Shown here: positions 1 through 8,754 of the stretch, piece by piece
How the letters are laid out: the number at the start of each line of letters is the position of its first letter
How positions within the stretch are numbered: position 1 is the first letter of the stretch
The notes under the pieces: generated by a model
What the model saw: the letters and a program-made list of their open reading frames with translations, nothing else
The model's database searches: none
What the model was told of the DNA's origin: nothing
Position numbers and translations under genes: made by a program
Assembly: GCF_014127485.1 (NCBI RefSeq)
Contig: NZ_CP059903.1
Location: 4,028,001 to 4,092,000, forward strand
DNA length: 64,000 nucleotides
Source: Nocardioides dongkuii
GTDB lineage: Bacteria; Actinomycetota; Actinomycetes; Propionibacteriales; Nocardioidaceae
Direction of reading: 5' to 3'

Positions 1-351
1 GTCTGGGACATCGAGGCCACCAGCCTCGCCACGCTGGCGCTGTTCCAGATCCTCAACATGCTGATCGGCTTCACGCTGGGCGTGCTGTTCCGCAGCTCGG
101 CCGTCGCGATCGTCGGCTACTTCGTCTTCAGCTTCGTCCTGGTGACCCTCACCGAGGTGCTCGCCGCGACCCAGCAGTGGTTCGCCGACCTGCGGCCCTG
201 GGTGGACTTCAACTTCGCGCAGGGCGCGCTCACCGACGGCGCGTCGATGACCGGCGAGCACTGGGCGCAGCTCGGCGTGACCGGGTTCGTCTGGGTGGTC
301 CTCCCCCTGGCCGCTGGGCTCTGGGGCGTGCTGCGCTCCGAGGTGAAGTAG
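1..351 (+). CDS. ABC-2 type transporter permease, C-terminal part (partial)
   Basis: An open frame enters from the left edge and ends at TAG 349-351, giving 116 residues of a truncated protein. Two strongly hydrophobic stretches are visible, one around residues 20-50 and one around residues 94-112. Between them lies a polar loop with several Trp residues. The last residues are a short basic/acidic tail. This layout fits the C-terminal transmembrane part of an ABC-2 family permease, but no diagnostic motif is present and the identification is inference. The ATPase partner would lie upstream, outside the window. The protein acts in the cytoplasmic membrane and its substrate is unknown. Confidence 0.6.
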   Translation, partial: VWDIEATSLATLALFQILNMLIGFTLGVLFRSSAVAIVGYFVFSFVLVTLTEVLAATQQWFADLRPWVDFNFAQGALTDGASMTGEHWAQLGVTGFVWVVLPLAAGLWGVLRSEVK

Positions 352-414
352 CCGGCTCCCCCTCCCCGTCCCCGCCGGCCCGTAGGCTGCGCGCGGACAG
401 GGAGGGGTGCTGCC

Positions 415-981
415 ATGACGGCCGAGGGGCTGGGTCCCGACGAGATCGACGCGCTGGCCCACCGGGCACGCGACGGCGACCGCGACGCGCTCGAGGGGCT
501 GCTCGCCGCGGTCCGGCCGCGGGCGCTCGCTGTCTGCCGGGGCGTGCTCCCGCACCTCTCGGACGCGGAGGACGCCTGCCAGGAGGCGCTGCTCAACATC
601 GCCACCAAGATCGGCTCCTGGAGCGGGCGGGGGCGGTTCACCACCTGGATGCACGTGGTCGCGCTCAACAGCGCCCGCTCGGCGTACCGCCGGATGCGGA
701 ACCAGGCGGTCGCCGCCGACCCGCAGGCCCACGGCCCGCTCGAGCGGCCCGACCCCCGCACCACCAGCGTCATCGCCGGCACCCGCCTCGACCTGCTCGA
801 GGCGATGGAGACCATCGAGCGCGACCACCCCCAGTTCGTGGAGCCGCTGCTGCTGCGCGACGTCTACGGCCTGCCGTACGACGAGATCGCGCGCCACCTG
901 GACGCGCCGCTGGGCACCGTCAAGGCGCAGGTCCACCACGGCCGCAAGCTGGCCCGCCCGCTGCTCCGGGGCTCGGAGTGA
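415..981 (+). CDS. ECF-type RNA polymerase sigma factor
   Basis: This is a 188-residue sigma-70 family protein. Region 2 is seen in the DAEDACQEALLNIATKI segment (about residues 43-59), followed by a Trp/Thr-rich stretch for -10 melting. Region 4 has the helix-turn-helix signature with LLLRDVYGLPYDEIARHL and APLGTVKAQVHHGR near residues 145-180. The ATG at 415 follows GGAGGGG, a good ribosome-binding site, and a possible -10 TAGGCT lies at 383-388. The stop overlaps the GTG start of the next gene (GTGA), so the sigma factor and the downstream lipoprotein peptidase are probably translated together. No anti-sigma gene is adjacent, which is unusual for this class. Confidence 0.88.
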   Translation: MTAEGLGPDEIDALAHRARDGDRDALEGLLAAVRPRALAVCRGVLPHLSDAEDACQEALLNIATKIGSWSGRGRFTTWMHVVALNSARSAYRRMRNQAVAADPQAHGPLERPDPRTTSVIAGTRLDLLEAMETIERDHPQFVEPLLLRDVYGLPYDEIARHLDAPLGTVKAQVHHGRKLARPLLRGSE

Positions 982-2438
982 GGGCCGCGCCGCTCCTCGC
1001 GGCCGCGGTGCTCGCCGGGAGCCTGGTCGCCGGCTGCAGCTCCGACGCCGACGAGCCGGAGGCCTCCCCGGCGCCCGGGGCACCGGTCTCGCCGTCCGGC
1101 TCGTCCGAGGCGCCGACGGGTGGCCTCGACCTCGCGGTGAACGAGCCGGTCGAGGACCGGGTCTACCCCGACGTCGGCGACCCCTCGGTCGACGCCCTGC
1201 ACTACGACCTGACCCTCGACTGGGACCCCGAGGCGTCGGTGCTGCGCGGCGAGGAGACGCTGACCTTCCGCGCGACGACGACCGGCGACCGCTTCCAGCT
1301 CGACCTCGGCGAGCCGCTGGAGGTCGAGGAGGCGACCCTCGACGGCGAGCCGGTCGAGGTCGAGCACGACGGCAAGGACCTGGTGGTCCTCGCGCCGGTC
1401 GAGGCCGACACCCGCCACGAGCTCGCGCTGACCTACGCCGGCACCCCCGAGCCGACGCCCGCCCCCACCACCCGCACCGACTTCGACAGCACCGGCTGGC
1501 AGACCACCCGCCGCGGCGAGACGTGGACGATGCAGGAGCCGTACGGCGCGTTCACCTGGTACGCCGTCAACGACCACCCCTCCGACAAGGCGCTCTACGA
1601 CTTCACGATCACGGTGCCCTCGCCCTGGGTCGGTGTCGCGAACGGCGAGCTGCGCTCGCGCACCGACGAGGACGGCGTCACCGAGACCCGGTGGCACCTC
1701 GCCGAGCCCGCCGCGTCGTACCTCGTCACCGTGGCGACCGGGCCGTTCCTCGTGCAGGAGCACGAGTCCGCGAGCGGCGTGCCGCTGACCTACTGGACCC
1801 GCGAGGGCCAGGCGAAGTACGCCGCGGCGGTCCGCGAGACCGCCGCCGGGCTCGACTGGCTCGAGGAGCGGCTGGGCCCCTACCCGTTCGACACCCTCGG
1901 GATCGTCGTCGTGGACGGCGACAGCGGCATGGAGACCCAGACGATGATCACGCTGGGCGACAACGACTACGCCACCTCCCCCGAGGTGCTGGTGCACGAG
2001 ATGGCGCACCACTGGTACGGCGACCAGGTGACGCCGCGCGACTGGCGCGACGTGTGGATGAACGAGGGCATGGCCATGTACCTCCAGGGCGTGTGGACCG
2101 CGGAGGACACCGGCACCAGCGTCGAGCAGGTGATGGACGCCTGGGCGGTCGAGGAGCCGACGTACCGCGCGGAGTCCGGCCCGCCCGCGGCGTACGACCC
2201 GCGGACGTTCGGCGAGGGCAACATCTATTACGGCCCGGCGCTGATGTGGCACGAGCTGCGCGAGCGGGTCGGCGACGAGGAGTTCTGGGCGATGGTGCGC
2301 GCCTGGCCGGCGTCCCGCGACAACGGCCACGGCAGCCGCGACGAGTACCTCGCCTGGATCGAGGAGCAGACCGGCGAGGAGCTCACCGCGTTCTTCGACG
2401 ACTGGCTGCTCGGCGAGACCACGCCGTCCCGCGACTGA
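978..2438 (+). CDS. M1 family zinc metallopeptidase, lipoprotein
   Basis: The protein has 486 residues from the GTG at 978, which overlaps the preceding stop. It begins with a lipoprotein signal peptide ending in LVAGC, followed by an Ala/Pro/Ser-rich linker, so it is likely anchored outside the membrane. An aminopeptidase-N-like N-terminal beta domain follows. The catalytic site is HEMAHHWYGDQ with H340, E341 and H344, and the third zinc ligand E363 lies in NEGMAMY, giving the M1 spacing HEXXH-x18-E. It is shorter than full aminopeptidase N (about 850 residues) because it lacks the helical C-terminal domain, as do other short bacterial M1 enzymes. The substrate is unknown. Confidence 0.9.
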   Translation: MRAAPLLAAAVLAGSLVAGCSSDADEPEASPAPGAPVSPSGSSEAPTGGLDLAVNEPVEDRVYPDVGDPSVDALHYDLTLDWDPEASVLRGEETLTFRATTTGDRFQLDLGEPLEVEEATLDGEPVEVEHDGKDLVVLAPVEADTRHELALTYAGTPEPTPAPTTRTDFDSTGWQTTRRGETWTMQEPYGAFTWYAVNDHPSDKALYDFTITVPSPWVGVANGELRSRTDEDGVTETRWHLAEPAASYLVTVATGPFLVQEHESASGVPLTYWTREGQAKYAAAVRETAAGLDWLEERLGPYPFDTLGIVVVDGDSGMETQTMITLGDNDYATSPEVLVHEMAHHWYGDQVTPRDWRDVWMNEGMAMYLQGVWTAEDTGTSVEQVMDAWAVEEPTYRAESGPPAAYDPRTFGEGNIYYGPALMWHELRERVGDEEFWAMVRAWPASRDNGHGSRDEYLAWIEEQTGEELTAFFDDWLLGETTPSRD

Positions 2439-2468
2439 GGCCCGTCCGCCCACAGCGAAGTCCCTTGC

Positions 2469-2483
2469 CCCGCCTGCGGCGGG
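2469..2483. terminator. Short GC hairpin between peptidase and epimerase genes
   Basis: A perfect hairpin with arms CCCGCC and GGCGGG and a TGC loop lies in the 62-bp gap after the M1 peptidase gene. There is no T-run. It could be a weak terminator or mRNA end-stabilising structure, or chance in GC-rich DNA. Confidence 0.25.
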
Positions 2484-2500
2484 TCGGCGAGGCTCGGGAC

Positions 2501-3484
2501 ATGAGGCTCCTGGTGCTCGGCGGAACGGTCTTCCTCTCCCGCGCGGTCGCGGAGGAGGGGGTACGCCGGGGGCACGACGTGGTCTGCGCGTGCCGCGGGG
2601 CGTCCGGGTCGGTCCCGGACGGGGCGCGGCACGTCGAGGTCGACCGCACCGGGCCGCTGCCCGTGGAGCTGACCGGGTTCGACGCCGTCGTCGACGTGGC
2701 GCGGCAGCCGTCGTGGGTGCGCCGCGCGGTCGAGCGGCTGCCGGACGCCCACTGGGTGTTCATCTCGACGATCAACGTCTACGAGGACGAGTCCACGCCC
2801 GGCGGCCGGCCCGGCACCCTCCCGCTGCGCGAGCCGGTCCACGAGGACCGCGACCTCGCGAGCGACCCGGACGCCTACGGCCCGATGAAGGTCGCCTGCG
2901 AGCGGCTGGTGACCGACGGCGTCGCGAGCGCGATGGTGGTCCGGCCCGGGCTGATCGTCGGGCCCGGCGACCCGACGGGCCGGTTCAGCTACTGGCCGGC
3001 CCGCCTCGGCGCTGCCGCGGAGCGGCCCGAGGTGCTGGCGCCCGGCGACCCGGCCGACACCGTGCAGGTCGTCGACGTCCGCGACCTCGCCACCTGGATC
3101 GTCGACAGCGCCGAGCAGCGGCGTACCGGCGACTTCGACGGCGTCGGCCCGGTCCTGCCGATCGCCGAGCTGCTGACCCAGGTCGCCGAGGGCGTCGGCG
3201 CCGCCCCGACCTGGACCTGGGTGCCCCAGGGCGCGTTGGAGGCGCAGGGGGTCGAGCCGTGGGACGGCCCGCGGTCGGTCCCGCTGTGGCTGCCGCGGCC
3301 GGCGTACGACGGGCTGACGGCGCACGACGTCACCCCGTCGCTGGAAGCCGGGCTGCGGATCCGCCCGCACGCCGAGACCGCGCGCGACACGCTGGCCTGG
3401 CTCCGCGCCACCCCGGACGCCGTCGTCACCGGCCTCACCGCCGAGGAGGAGGCCGAGGTGCTGGGGGCTGTTCCCCGGCCCTGA
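2501..3484 (+). CDS. NAD-dependent epimerase/dehydratase family protein
   Basis: This 327-residue protein starts MRLLVLGGTVFLSR, an atypical-SDR Rossmann motif (GGTxFLxR). It continues with HWVFISTINVY at about residues 83-93, containing the Ser/Thr of the active site, and YGPMKVACE near residue 126, which carries the catalytic Tyr-x3-Lys pair. It resembles actinobacterial nucleoside-sugar epimerase-like proteins or isoflavone-reductase-like SDRs. No substrate can be assigned. The gene stands alone but runs in the same direction as the glycosyltransferase 19 bp downstream, so the two may share a transcript and could act on the same sugar or glycoside. That pairing is inference. Confidence 0.83.
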   Translation: MRLLVLGGTVFLSRAVAEEGVRRGHDVVCACRGASGSVPDGARHVEVDRTGPLPVELTGFDAVVDVARQPSWVRRAVERLPDAHWVFISTINVYEDESTPGGRPGTLPLREPVHEDRDLASDPDAYGPMKVACERLVTDGVASAMVVRPGLIVGPGDPTGRFSYWPARLGAAAERPEVLAPGDPADTVQVVDVRDLATWIVDSAEQRRTGDFDGVGPVLPIAELLTQVAEGVGAAPTWTWVPQGALEAQGVEPWDGPRSVPLWLPRPAYDGLTAHDVTPSLEAGLRIRPHAETARDTLAWLRATPDAVVTGLTAEEEAEVLGAVPRP

Positions 3485-3503
3485 GCGGTGGGACGCTGAC
3501 GGG

Positions 3504-4670
3504 ATGCGCGTGCTCGTCGCCAGCACCGCGGGCTCCGGCCACTTCGGCCCGCTCGTCCCGGTGGCCCGCGCCTGCGTCGAGGCCGGCCACGAGGTGGCGG
3601 TCGCCGCGCCGGCGTCGTTCGCGGACGAGGTCACGCGTGCCGGGTTCGCCCACCGGCCGTTCGCCGACGTCCCCGGCGAGGTCATCGGTCCGGTGATGGG
3701 CCGGCTGCCGTCCCTGTCCCTCGACGAGGCCAACCGCACGGTGGTCGCCGAGATCTTCGGTCGCCTCGACGCGCGGGCGGCGCTGCCGGGCGTGACCGCG
3801 ACCCTCGAGGAGTGGCGTCCCGACCTCGTGGTCCGCGAGCCGGGCGAGCTGGGCTCCCTCGCCGCCGCGCTCGCTCGCGGCGTCCCGCACGCGGTCGTCG
3901 CCGTCGGGGTCGCCGCGATGACGGCCCGGATGGGCGCGCTCCTGCCCGAGCCGCTGGCCGAGCTCGACGCGGTCGCCGGCCTCGCTCCGGGCTCCTGCGA
4001 GGCGGCGTTCCACGGAGCGGCGACCTTCACCAGCGTGCCGGCCGTGCTGGACGGCGTGCGCGCCGGGACCGCGCCCGGCCGGACCCCGCAGCGCTACCGG
4101 GAGCCCGCCGACCCGGGCGCCGGCCGCCTCCCGGAGCCGTGGGGGGACCCGGAGGACCCACTGATCTACGTCACCTTCGGATCCGTCGCCGCCGCGATCC
4201 CGCACTTCGCCGGGATCTACCCGGCCGTCCTCGCCGCGCTCGCCGACCAGCCGGTGCGCGTCCTGCTCACCACCGGGCACGGTGCCACGGCGGACTCGCT
4301 GTCGGCCCCGCCGAACACCTGCGTCCGGCCGTGGTGGCCGCAGGCCGACGTCCTCCCGCACGCGGCGGCGGTGGTCGGGCACGGTGGCTTCGGCACCACG
4401 ATGGCGGCGTTCGCGGCGGGCGTCCCGCAGGTCGTGCTGCCGCTCTTCGCGATGGACCAGTTCATCAACGCCGAGCACGTGGCGGCCCTGGGCGCCGGCC
4501 TCGCACTGCCGGGACCGGACGCACTGCCCGACCTGCCGGCGGCGGTCCGCCGGGTGCTGGGCGACGACCGGTACCGCTCCGCGGCTCGGGCGGTCGCGGA
4601 CGAGATGGCCGCGCTGCCGCCCGTCTCCTCGATGGTCCCGCTCCTCGCGGAGGTCGCGGGACGGACCTGA
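3504..4670 (+). CDS. Glycosyltransferase, UGT/MGT-like (GT1 family)
   Basis: A 388-residue GT-B fold protein. The N-terminus STAGSGHFGPLVPVARA is typical for macrolide/UDP-glycosyltransferase-like enzymes. The C-terminal donor-binding domain carries VVGHGGFGTTMAAFAAGVPQ followed by PLFAMDQFINAEHV (about residues 290-325), matching the GT1 donor motif region. Such enzymes move a sugar from a nucleotide donor to a hydrophobic acceptor. No biosynthetic cluster is nearby, so the acceptor is unknown; detoxification or cell-envelope decoration are possibilities. It ends 15 bp from the convergent racemase gene. Confidence 0.87.
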   Translation: MRVLVASTAGSGHFGPLVPVARACVEAGHEVAVAAPASFADEVTRAGFAHRPFADVPGEVIGPVMGRLPSLSLDEANRTVVAEIFGRLDARAALPGVTATLEEWRPDLVVREPGELGSLAAALARGVPHAVVAVGVAAMTARMGALLPEPLAELDAVAGLAPGSCEAAFHGAATFTSVPAVLDGVRAGTAPGRTPQRYREPADPGAGRLPEPWGDPEDPLIYVTFGSVAAAIPHFAGIYPAVLAALADQPVRVLLTTGHGATADSLSAPPNTCVRPWWPQADVLPHAAAVVGHGGFGTTMAAFAAGVPQVVLPLFAMDQFINAEHVAALGAGLALPGPDALPDLPAAVRRVLGDDRYRSAARAVADEMAALPPVSSMVPLLAEVAGRT

Positions 4671-4685
4671 CGCGCGCCCTCCCGG

Positions 4686-5390
4686 TCAGGCGACCGTGAG
4701 CTCGCCGAGCGCCACCCGGCCCAGCTCGCGGGCGTGCACCTCGGCGCTGTCGATGAGCGGCAGCGGGCTGTCCTCGGGGCTGACCAGCAGCCCGATCTCG
4801 GTGCAGGCGAGCACCACGGCCTCGGCGCCCTGGTCGGCGAGCCCGCGGATGACGTCGACGTACGCCGTGCGCGAGGCGTCCCGCACGATCCCCTGGGTGA
4901 GCTCGTCGAAGACGATCGTGTCGACGGCCTCCCGCTCGGCGGCGCCGGGCACGACCGCGGCCACCCCGTGGCGGGCCAGCCGGTCGGCGTAGAACGACTC
5001 CTCCATCACCCAGCGGGTGCCGAGGATGCCGAGCGTCCCCCAGCCGTGCCGGCCCGCCTCGGCCGCGACCGCGTCGGCGATGTGCAGCAGCGGCACGTCG
5101 ATCGCGGCCTCGACCTGGGGCGCGACCTTGTGCATCAGGTTGGTGCAGATCGCGACCGCGGTGGCGCCGCCGCCGACGCAGCGCCGGCCCGCCTCGGCGA
5201 GCAGCTCCGCGGCGCCGTCCCAGTCACCGCGCACCTGGCAGTCGCGGACCTCCGCGAAGTCCAGTGACTGCAGGGCGATCCGGGCGGACGCGTGCCCGCC
5301 GCGTGCGGCGGCGACCACCTCGTTGATCACCCGGTAGTACGTCGCGGTCGAGTGCCAGCTCATCCCGCCGATCAGGCCCACGGTCTCCAT
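4686..5390 (-). CDS. Aspartate/glutamate racemase family protein
   Basis: The protein has 234 residues from the ATG at 5390, which is preceded by GGAG at a good distance. In-frame ATGs at 5402 and 5411 would add up to seven residues. The N-terminus METVGLIGGMSWHSTATYY is close to aspartate racemase and YgeA. The two catalytic cysteines of this cofactor-independent family are seen in AICTNLMHK and in LACTEIGLL. It interconverts D- and L-aspartate or glutamate, or a related amino acid. It is transcribed divergently from the LysR regulator, with about 90 bp between starts, which suggests that the regulator controls it. Confidence 0.88.
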   Translation of the reverse strand: METVGLIGGMSWHSTATYYRVINEVVAAARGGHASARIALQSLDFAEVRDCQVRGDWDGAAELLAEAGRRCVGGGATAVAICTNLMHKVAPQVEAAIDVPLLHIADAVAAEAGRHGWGTLGILGTRWVMEESFYADRLARHGVAAVVPGAAEREAVDTIVFDELTQGIVRDASRTAYVDVIRGLADQGAEAVVLACTEIGLLVSPEDSPLPLIDSAEVHARELGRVALGELTVA

Positions 5391-5482
5391 GCGTGTCTCC
5401 ATGCCCACCATGCTGCGTCGCGCGCCGCCTCGTAGGTAGCCTGAGATTGCCGAGGGCGGCCCCCAGCGCTTCTAATGGCTGG

Positions 5483-6379
5483 ATGGACCCCCGCCGCGTG
5501 CTGCTGTTCCGGACCGTCGCCCGGTCCGGGTCGCTGAGCGCCGCGGCCCGCGAGCTGGGGACCACCCAGTCCGCGGTCAGCCAGCAGCTGCAGCAGCTCG
5601 AGCGCGAGGTCGGCGGGCCGCTGCTGGTCCGCACCACCCGCGGCACCCGACCGACCGAGGCCGGGACCGCCCTGCTGGCACGCGCGGAGGTCGTGCACAG
5701 CGCGCTGCACCTGGCCCGCGAGGAGCTCGGCGCGCTCGCCGACCTGCGCGCCGGCACCGTCCGGCTCGCGGCGTTCCCGTCGGCGGCGGCGACGCTGGTG
5801 CCCCCCGCCGTCCGCGCCCTGCACGACGACCACGAGGGCGTGCAGGTGACGCTGGTGGAGACCGAGCCGCCCGAGGCCTGGGCCGGGGTACTCGCCGGCG
5901 ACGTCGACGTGGCGCTGGTCTTCGGGTACGACGGCCCGCCCGCCGACGACGGGTCGCTGGCCTGGGTGCCGCTCGGCGCCGAGCCGATGCACCTGGTGCT
6001 CCCCGCCGACAGCGACGCCCCGGCCCGGGTCGGGCCGGCGTGGCTCGCGGAGCAGGGATGGGTCGCCGGGTGCGAGCGCTGCCGCCAGCACCTGGTCGCG
6101 AGCTGCCGGGCCGCGGGGTTCGAGCCGCGGCTGCTGCACGAGAGCGACGACTACGTGGTCGTGCAGAACCTCGTCGCGCACGGCCTCGGCGTCACGGTGC
6201 TCCCCCAGCTCGCCCTGACCGCGTTCCGCCACTCGGGCGTCGACGTACGCCGCGCGGCCGGGTTCGGCGAGCGCCACGTCGGGATGGTGCACCGCCCCGG
6301 CGCGGAGGGCGTCCCCGCCATCCGCGCCCTGATGGAGCGGCTGCAGGCCGGCGCCCGGCTCGGGCTCAGCCCCGGCTGA
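5483..6379 (+). CDS. LysR family transcriptional regulator
   Basis: A 298-residue protein with the classic LysR N-terminal winged helix: FRTVARSGSLSAAARELGTTQSAVSQQLQQLE at about residues 9-40 (longer motif given by position). It is followed by the periplasmic-binding-protein-like effector domain. The ATG at 5483 was chosen because it places the helix-turn-helix at the usual position. An upstream in-frame start would add about 30 residues with no family counterpart. Four Cys residues sit in one short stretch around residue 195-205 (GWVAGCERC and VASC), possibly redox or metal sensitive, which is inference. It is divergent from the racemase gene and probably autoregulates. Confidence 0.9.
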   Translation: MDPRRVLLFRTVARSGSLSAAARELGTTQSAVSQQLQQLEREVGGPLLVRTTRGTRPTEAGTALLARAEVVHSALHLAREELGALADLRAGTVRLAAFPSAAATLVPPAVRALHDDHEGVQVTLVETEPPEAWAGVLAGDVDVALVFGYDGPPADDGSLAWVPLGAEPMHLVLPADSDAPARVGPAWLAEQGWVAGCERCRQHLVASCRAAGFEPRLLHESDDYVVVQNLVAHGLGVTVLPQLALTAFRHSGVDVRRAAGFGERHVGMVHRPGAEGVPAIRALMERLQAGARLGLSPG

Positions 6380-6520
6380 TCAGCCCTGGCTGATCCCGGT
6401 GCCCTCGGCGGCGTCGGCCTCCGCGGCCAGCCCGTCGCCCTCCGCCTCGGCGTCCAGCTTCTCCTGGTTCTCGGCGATCTCCTGCTGCTCCGGCTCGCGC
6501 TCGCTGCTCGTCTCACTCAT
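6380..6520 (-). CDS. Small acidic protein of unknown function (46 aa)
   Basis: The frame from ATG 6520 encodes 46 residues beginning MSETSSEREPEQQEIAENQE. It is dominated by Glu, Ala and Gln with no hydrophobic core, so it is probably helical or disordered. It abuts the stop of the convergent LysR gene. Small acidic proteins of this composition are common in actinobacteria but have no assigned role. It lies 16 bp downstream of the two-helix membrane protein gene and may be co-transcribed with it. Coding status rests on open frame, composition and context only. Confidence 0.5.
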   Translation of the reverse strand: MSETSSEREPEQQEIAENQEKLDAEAEGDGLAAEADAAEGTGISQG

Positions 6521-6536
6521 GTCGGACCGGTACCCA

Positions 6537-6794
6537 TCAGGCGCGGTCGTGGTCCGAGACGGCCGTAGGTCGGGGCCACCGCGCCAGCTCCGCGCGCACC
6601 CCACGCTCCAGCTGCCAGATCCCCAGGACGGCCATCCCCACCGCGACGTACGCCGCCGCCGGGTCGTCGTCGGCCACCGTGCCCAGCGCGTGGGCGACGA
6701 CGAGCATCGCCAGCCCGGTGAGGATCGCGTACCAACCCGGGGTGAGCACGCCGCGCGACAGCAGCGCGGAACCGATCGCGCGCAGCCTCGACAT
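6537..6794 (-). CDS. Small membrane protein, two predicted helices (85 aa)
   Basis: The gene runs from ATG 6794. The ATG is preceded by TACGGT at 6802-6807 (reverse strand), a plausible -10 element 7 nt upstream that would give a leaderless mRNA. Two hydrophobic segments are visible, WYAILTGLAMLVVAHALG (about residues 19-36) and AYVAVGMAVLGIWQLE (about residues 45-60). A basic tail rich in Arg and Trp follows. No family is recognised. It is divergent from the thioesterase gene, with only 35 bp between the starts. Confidence 0.55.
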   Translation of the reverse strand: MSRLRAIGSALLSRGVLTPGWYAILTGLAMLVVAHALGTVADDDPAAAYVAVGMAVLGIWQLERGVRAELARWPRPTAVSDHDRA

Positions 6795-6829
6795 GGGGGT
6801 CACCGTACGCCGCTGGGTACCGACCCCGC

Positions 6830-7204
6830 GTGACAAACGACGCGCACGACTTCCTCTCCCTCATCGGCGCCCAGGACCCGGAGGCCGCGGACGGCCGGGC
6901 CACCCTCGAGATCGAGGTGGACGAACGGCACCTCAACCCCGCGGGCACCGTCCACGGGGGACTGCTCGCCACCCTGGTGGACACCACGATGGGCGCCGCC
7001 ATCCGGAGCGCCGTGGACGACGAGACCCCGGCCACCAGCCAGCTCACCGTCACCTACCTGCGGCCCGGCAAGCCCGGCCGCCTGGTCGTGACCGCCACCG
7101 TCAGCAAGCGGGGAGAGTCGCTCACGGTGTGCGAGGCCGACGTGGAGCAGGACGGAAAGTCGCTCGTGCACGCCCTGGCCACCTTCGCCCTGCTGGGGTC
7201 CTGA
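6830..7204 (+). CDS. PaaI-family hotdog-fold thioesterase
   Basis: This 124-residue protein has the single hotdog domain. HLNPAGTVHGGLLATLVDTTMG (about residues 35-56) contains the Asn-Pro-x-Gly-x-x-HGG motif, with the Asp/Thr following on the central helix. It resembles PaaI and YdiI thioesterases that release CoA from aromatic or medium-chain acyl-CoAs. Homologues act as homotetramers in the cytoplasm. The GTG start at 6830 is the only one that keeps the full domain. No aromatic degradation genes adjoin, so the substrate is open. Confidence 0.88.
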   Translation: MTNDAHDFLSLIGAQDPEAADGRATLEIEVDERHLNPAGTVHGGLLATLVDTTMGAAIRSAVDDETPATSQLTVTYLRPGKPGRLVVTATVSKRGESLTVCEADVEQDGKSLVHALATFALLGS

Positions 7205-7205
7205 C

Positions 7206-8183
7206 TCACCCCGGCTGCGCTGCGCGCGCCGAGCGCCGGGCCAGGACGCCGAACGCCTCCCGCAGCGCCGGCGGGCCCACCACGGTGAGGTCGGCGTCGA
7301 AGCGGGCCAGGGAGGCGGCCAGCGCCGCCCAGGACCAGGACCCCTGGACGAGCCGGGTGCGGCCGGGGCCGGCGGCCTCGGCGACGCCGTCGCCGACGAA
7401 CGGGCGGACCTCGTCCAGCGCCAGGTCGAGGACCACCTCGCCGGTGCACGGCCACCGGGGATCCGTCTCGGAGCCCCGGAACCGGGCGGTCACGAAGGTG
7501 GTGACGTCCCCGCCCGGGAGCTCCCGAGGGGCGAAGCGCGGCCCGGTCGGGACGCGGGGCGTGATCCGGTCGGCGCGGAGGGTGCGCCACGCGACGCGGT
7601 CGAGGTCCCACGCGACGAGGTACCAGCGGCCGCGCCAGGTCACGAGGTGGTGCGGCTCGACCCGGCGCGGGTCGGGGTCGCCGCCCGGCGCGGCGTAGTC
7701 GAGCCGCAGGACCTCGCGGGCGTGGACCGCGGCACCCAGGGCGAGCAGCACCTCGGGGTCCACCCCGGCGGTCGCGCCGCGCGGGGGCTCGACGACAGTC
7801 AGGGGCAACAGGTCGAGGCGGCGCCGCAGTCGCGCGGGCAGCACCTGGCGGACGGTCGTGAGCGCGCGCAGCGCCGCCTCGCCCACGGCGTCCCCGAGGC
7901 CCGCCCCGGTGGTCGCGGCGAGCTGGAGAGCCACGGCCAGGGCGACCGCCTGGTCGTCGTCGAAGAGCAGCGGCGGGAGGTCGGAGCCCGCGGCGAGCCG
8001 GTAGCCGCCGTCGGGCCCCTTGACGGCCGCGATCCGGTAGCCGAGCTCGCGGAGCCGGTCGATGTCGCGCCGCACGGTCCGCGGGCTCACGGCGAGCCGC
8101 TCGGCAAGGACGTCGCCGGGCCAGTCACGGCGGGCCTGCAGCAGGGAGAGCAGGGCGAGCAGCCGTCCGGAGGTCGTGAGCAT
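7206..8183 (-). CDS. WYL-domain HTH transcriptional regulator (YafY-like)
   Basis: The protein has 325 residues from ATG 8183 (an ATG at 8192 adds three). The N-terminal helix-turn-helix is in VLAERLAVSPRTVRRDIDRL. The middle carries the WYL ligand-sensing domain, with the diagnostic GRWYLVAWDLD and an upstream DYAAPGG segment. The protein ends with a WCX-like C-terminal extension. WYL proteins bind nucleic acids or nucleotides and often repress a neighbour. It is divergent from the DUF1761 gene, with about 100 bp between starts, so that small membrane protein is the likeliest target. This is inference from position. Confidence 0.88.
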   Translation of the reverse strand: MLTTSGRLLALLSLLQARRDWPGDVLAERLAVSPRTVRRDIDRLRELGYRIAAVKGPDGGYRLAAGSDLPPLLFDDDQAVALAVALQLAATTGAGLGDAVGEAALRALTTVRQVLPARLRRRLDLLPLTVVEPPRGATAGVDPEVLLALGAAVHAREVLRLDYAAPGGDPDPRRVEPHHLVTWRGRWYLVAWDLDRVAWRTLRADRITPRVPTGPRFAPRELPGGDVTTFVTARFRGSETDPRWPCTGEVVLDLALDEVRPFVGDGVAEAAGPGRTRLVQGSWSWAALAASLARFDADLTVVGPPALREAFGVLARRSARAAQPG

Positions 8184-8282
8184 GCCGCCCATCCTGGCCC
8201 AAGTAGCGGTCACAACCTGTCCTCTACCTCGTCCAGGCTGGACCTCGAGCGGCCACGGTGGTCGCGGAGATGGAGCTCCCCC

Positions 8283-8693
8283 GTGTTCAACGTCCTCGGT
8301 GACATCAACTGGCTGGCCTACGTCCTCGCCGCCGTCGCGTCCGTCCTGCTCGCCGGCGTCTGGTTCGCCGTCGTGATCACCAAGCCGTACGCCGTCGCGC
8401 TCGGGCGCGAGGGCGCGCCCCCGCCCGCGACGACCCCGGTCTCCGCGGCCGGACCGGTCGTCTGCCAGCTGGTCACCCTGCTCACCACCGCCGTGCTCGT
8501 CGAGGCCCTGGACCTCACGTCCCTCGGCGACGCCGTCGCCCTCGGCCTGATGGTGGGGGTCGGCTACCTGAGCGCGATGGCCTTCCAGATCGCCATCAAC
8601 CCGAACGTCCCCCGGCCGCTGCTCTACGGCGCCGTCAACGCGCCGTTCTTCGTCGTGACCTCGGTGCTCAGCGCGGCGATCCTCGCTAGCTGA
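8283..8693 (+). CDS. DUF1761-like membrane protein (136 aa)
   Basis: The frame starts at GTG 8283, about 13 bp after a GGAGATGGAG ribosome-binding-like sequence. The start FNVLGDINWLAYVLAAV and the pattern of four hydrophobic helices match the DUF1761 family, whose function is not known. The helices fall at about residues 9-29, 57-80, 84-102 and 115-135, and the polar loops are short. It is divergent from the WYL regulator and may be regulated by it. Confidence 0.75.
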   Translation: MFNVLGDINWLAYVLAAVASVLLAGVWFAVVITKPYAVALGREGAPPPATTPVSAAGPVVCQLVTLLTTAVLVEALDLTSLGDAVALGLMVGVGYLSAMAFQIAINPNVPRPLLYGAVNAPFFVVTSVLSAAILAS

Positions 8694-8754
8694 TGGTCGA
8701 CGGCCATGGCGATCCCCGGCCCTGACGGGTGAGACTCCGTTATCGTCCCGACGC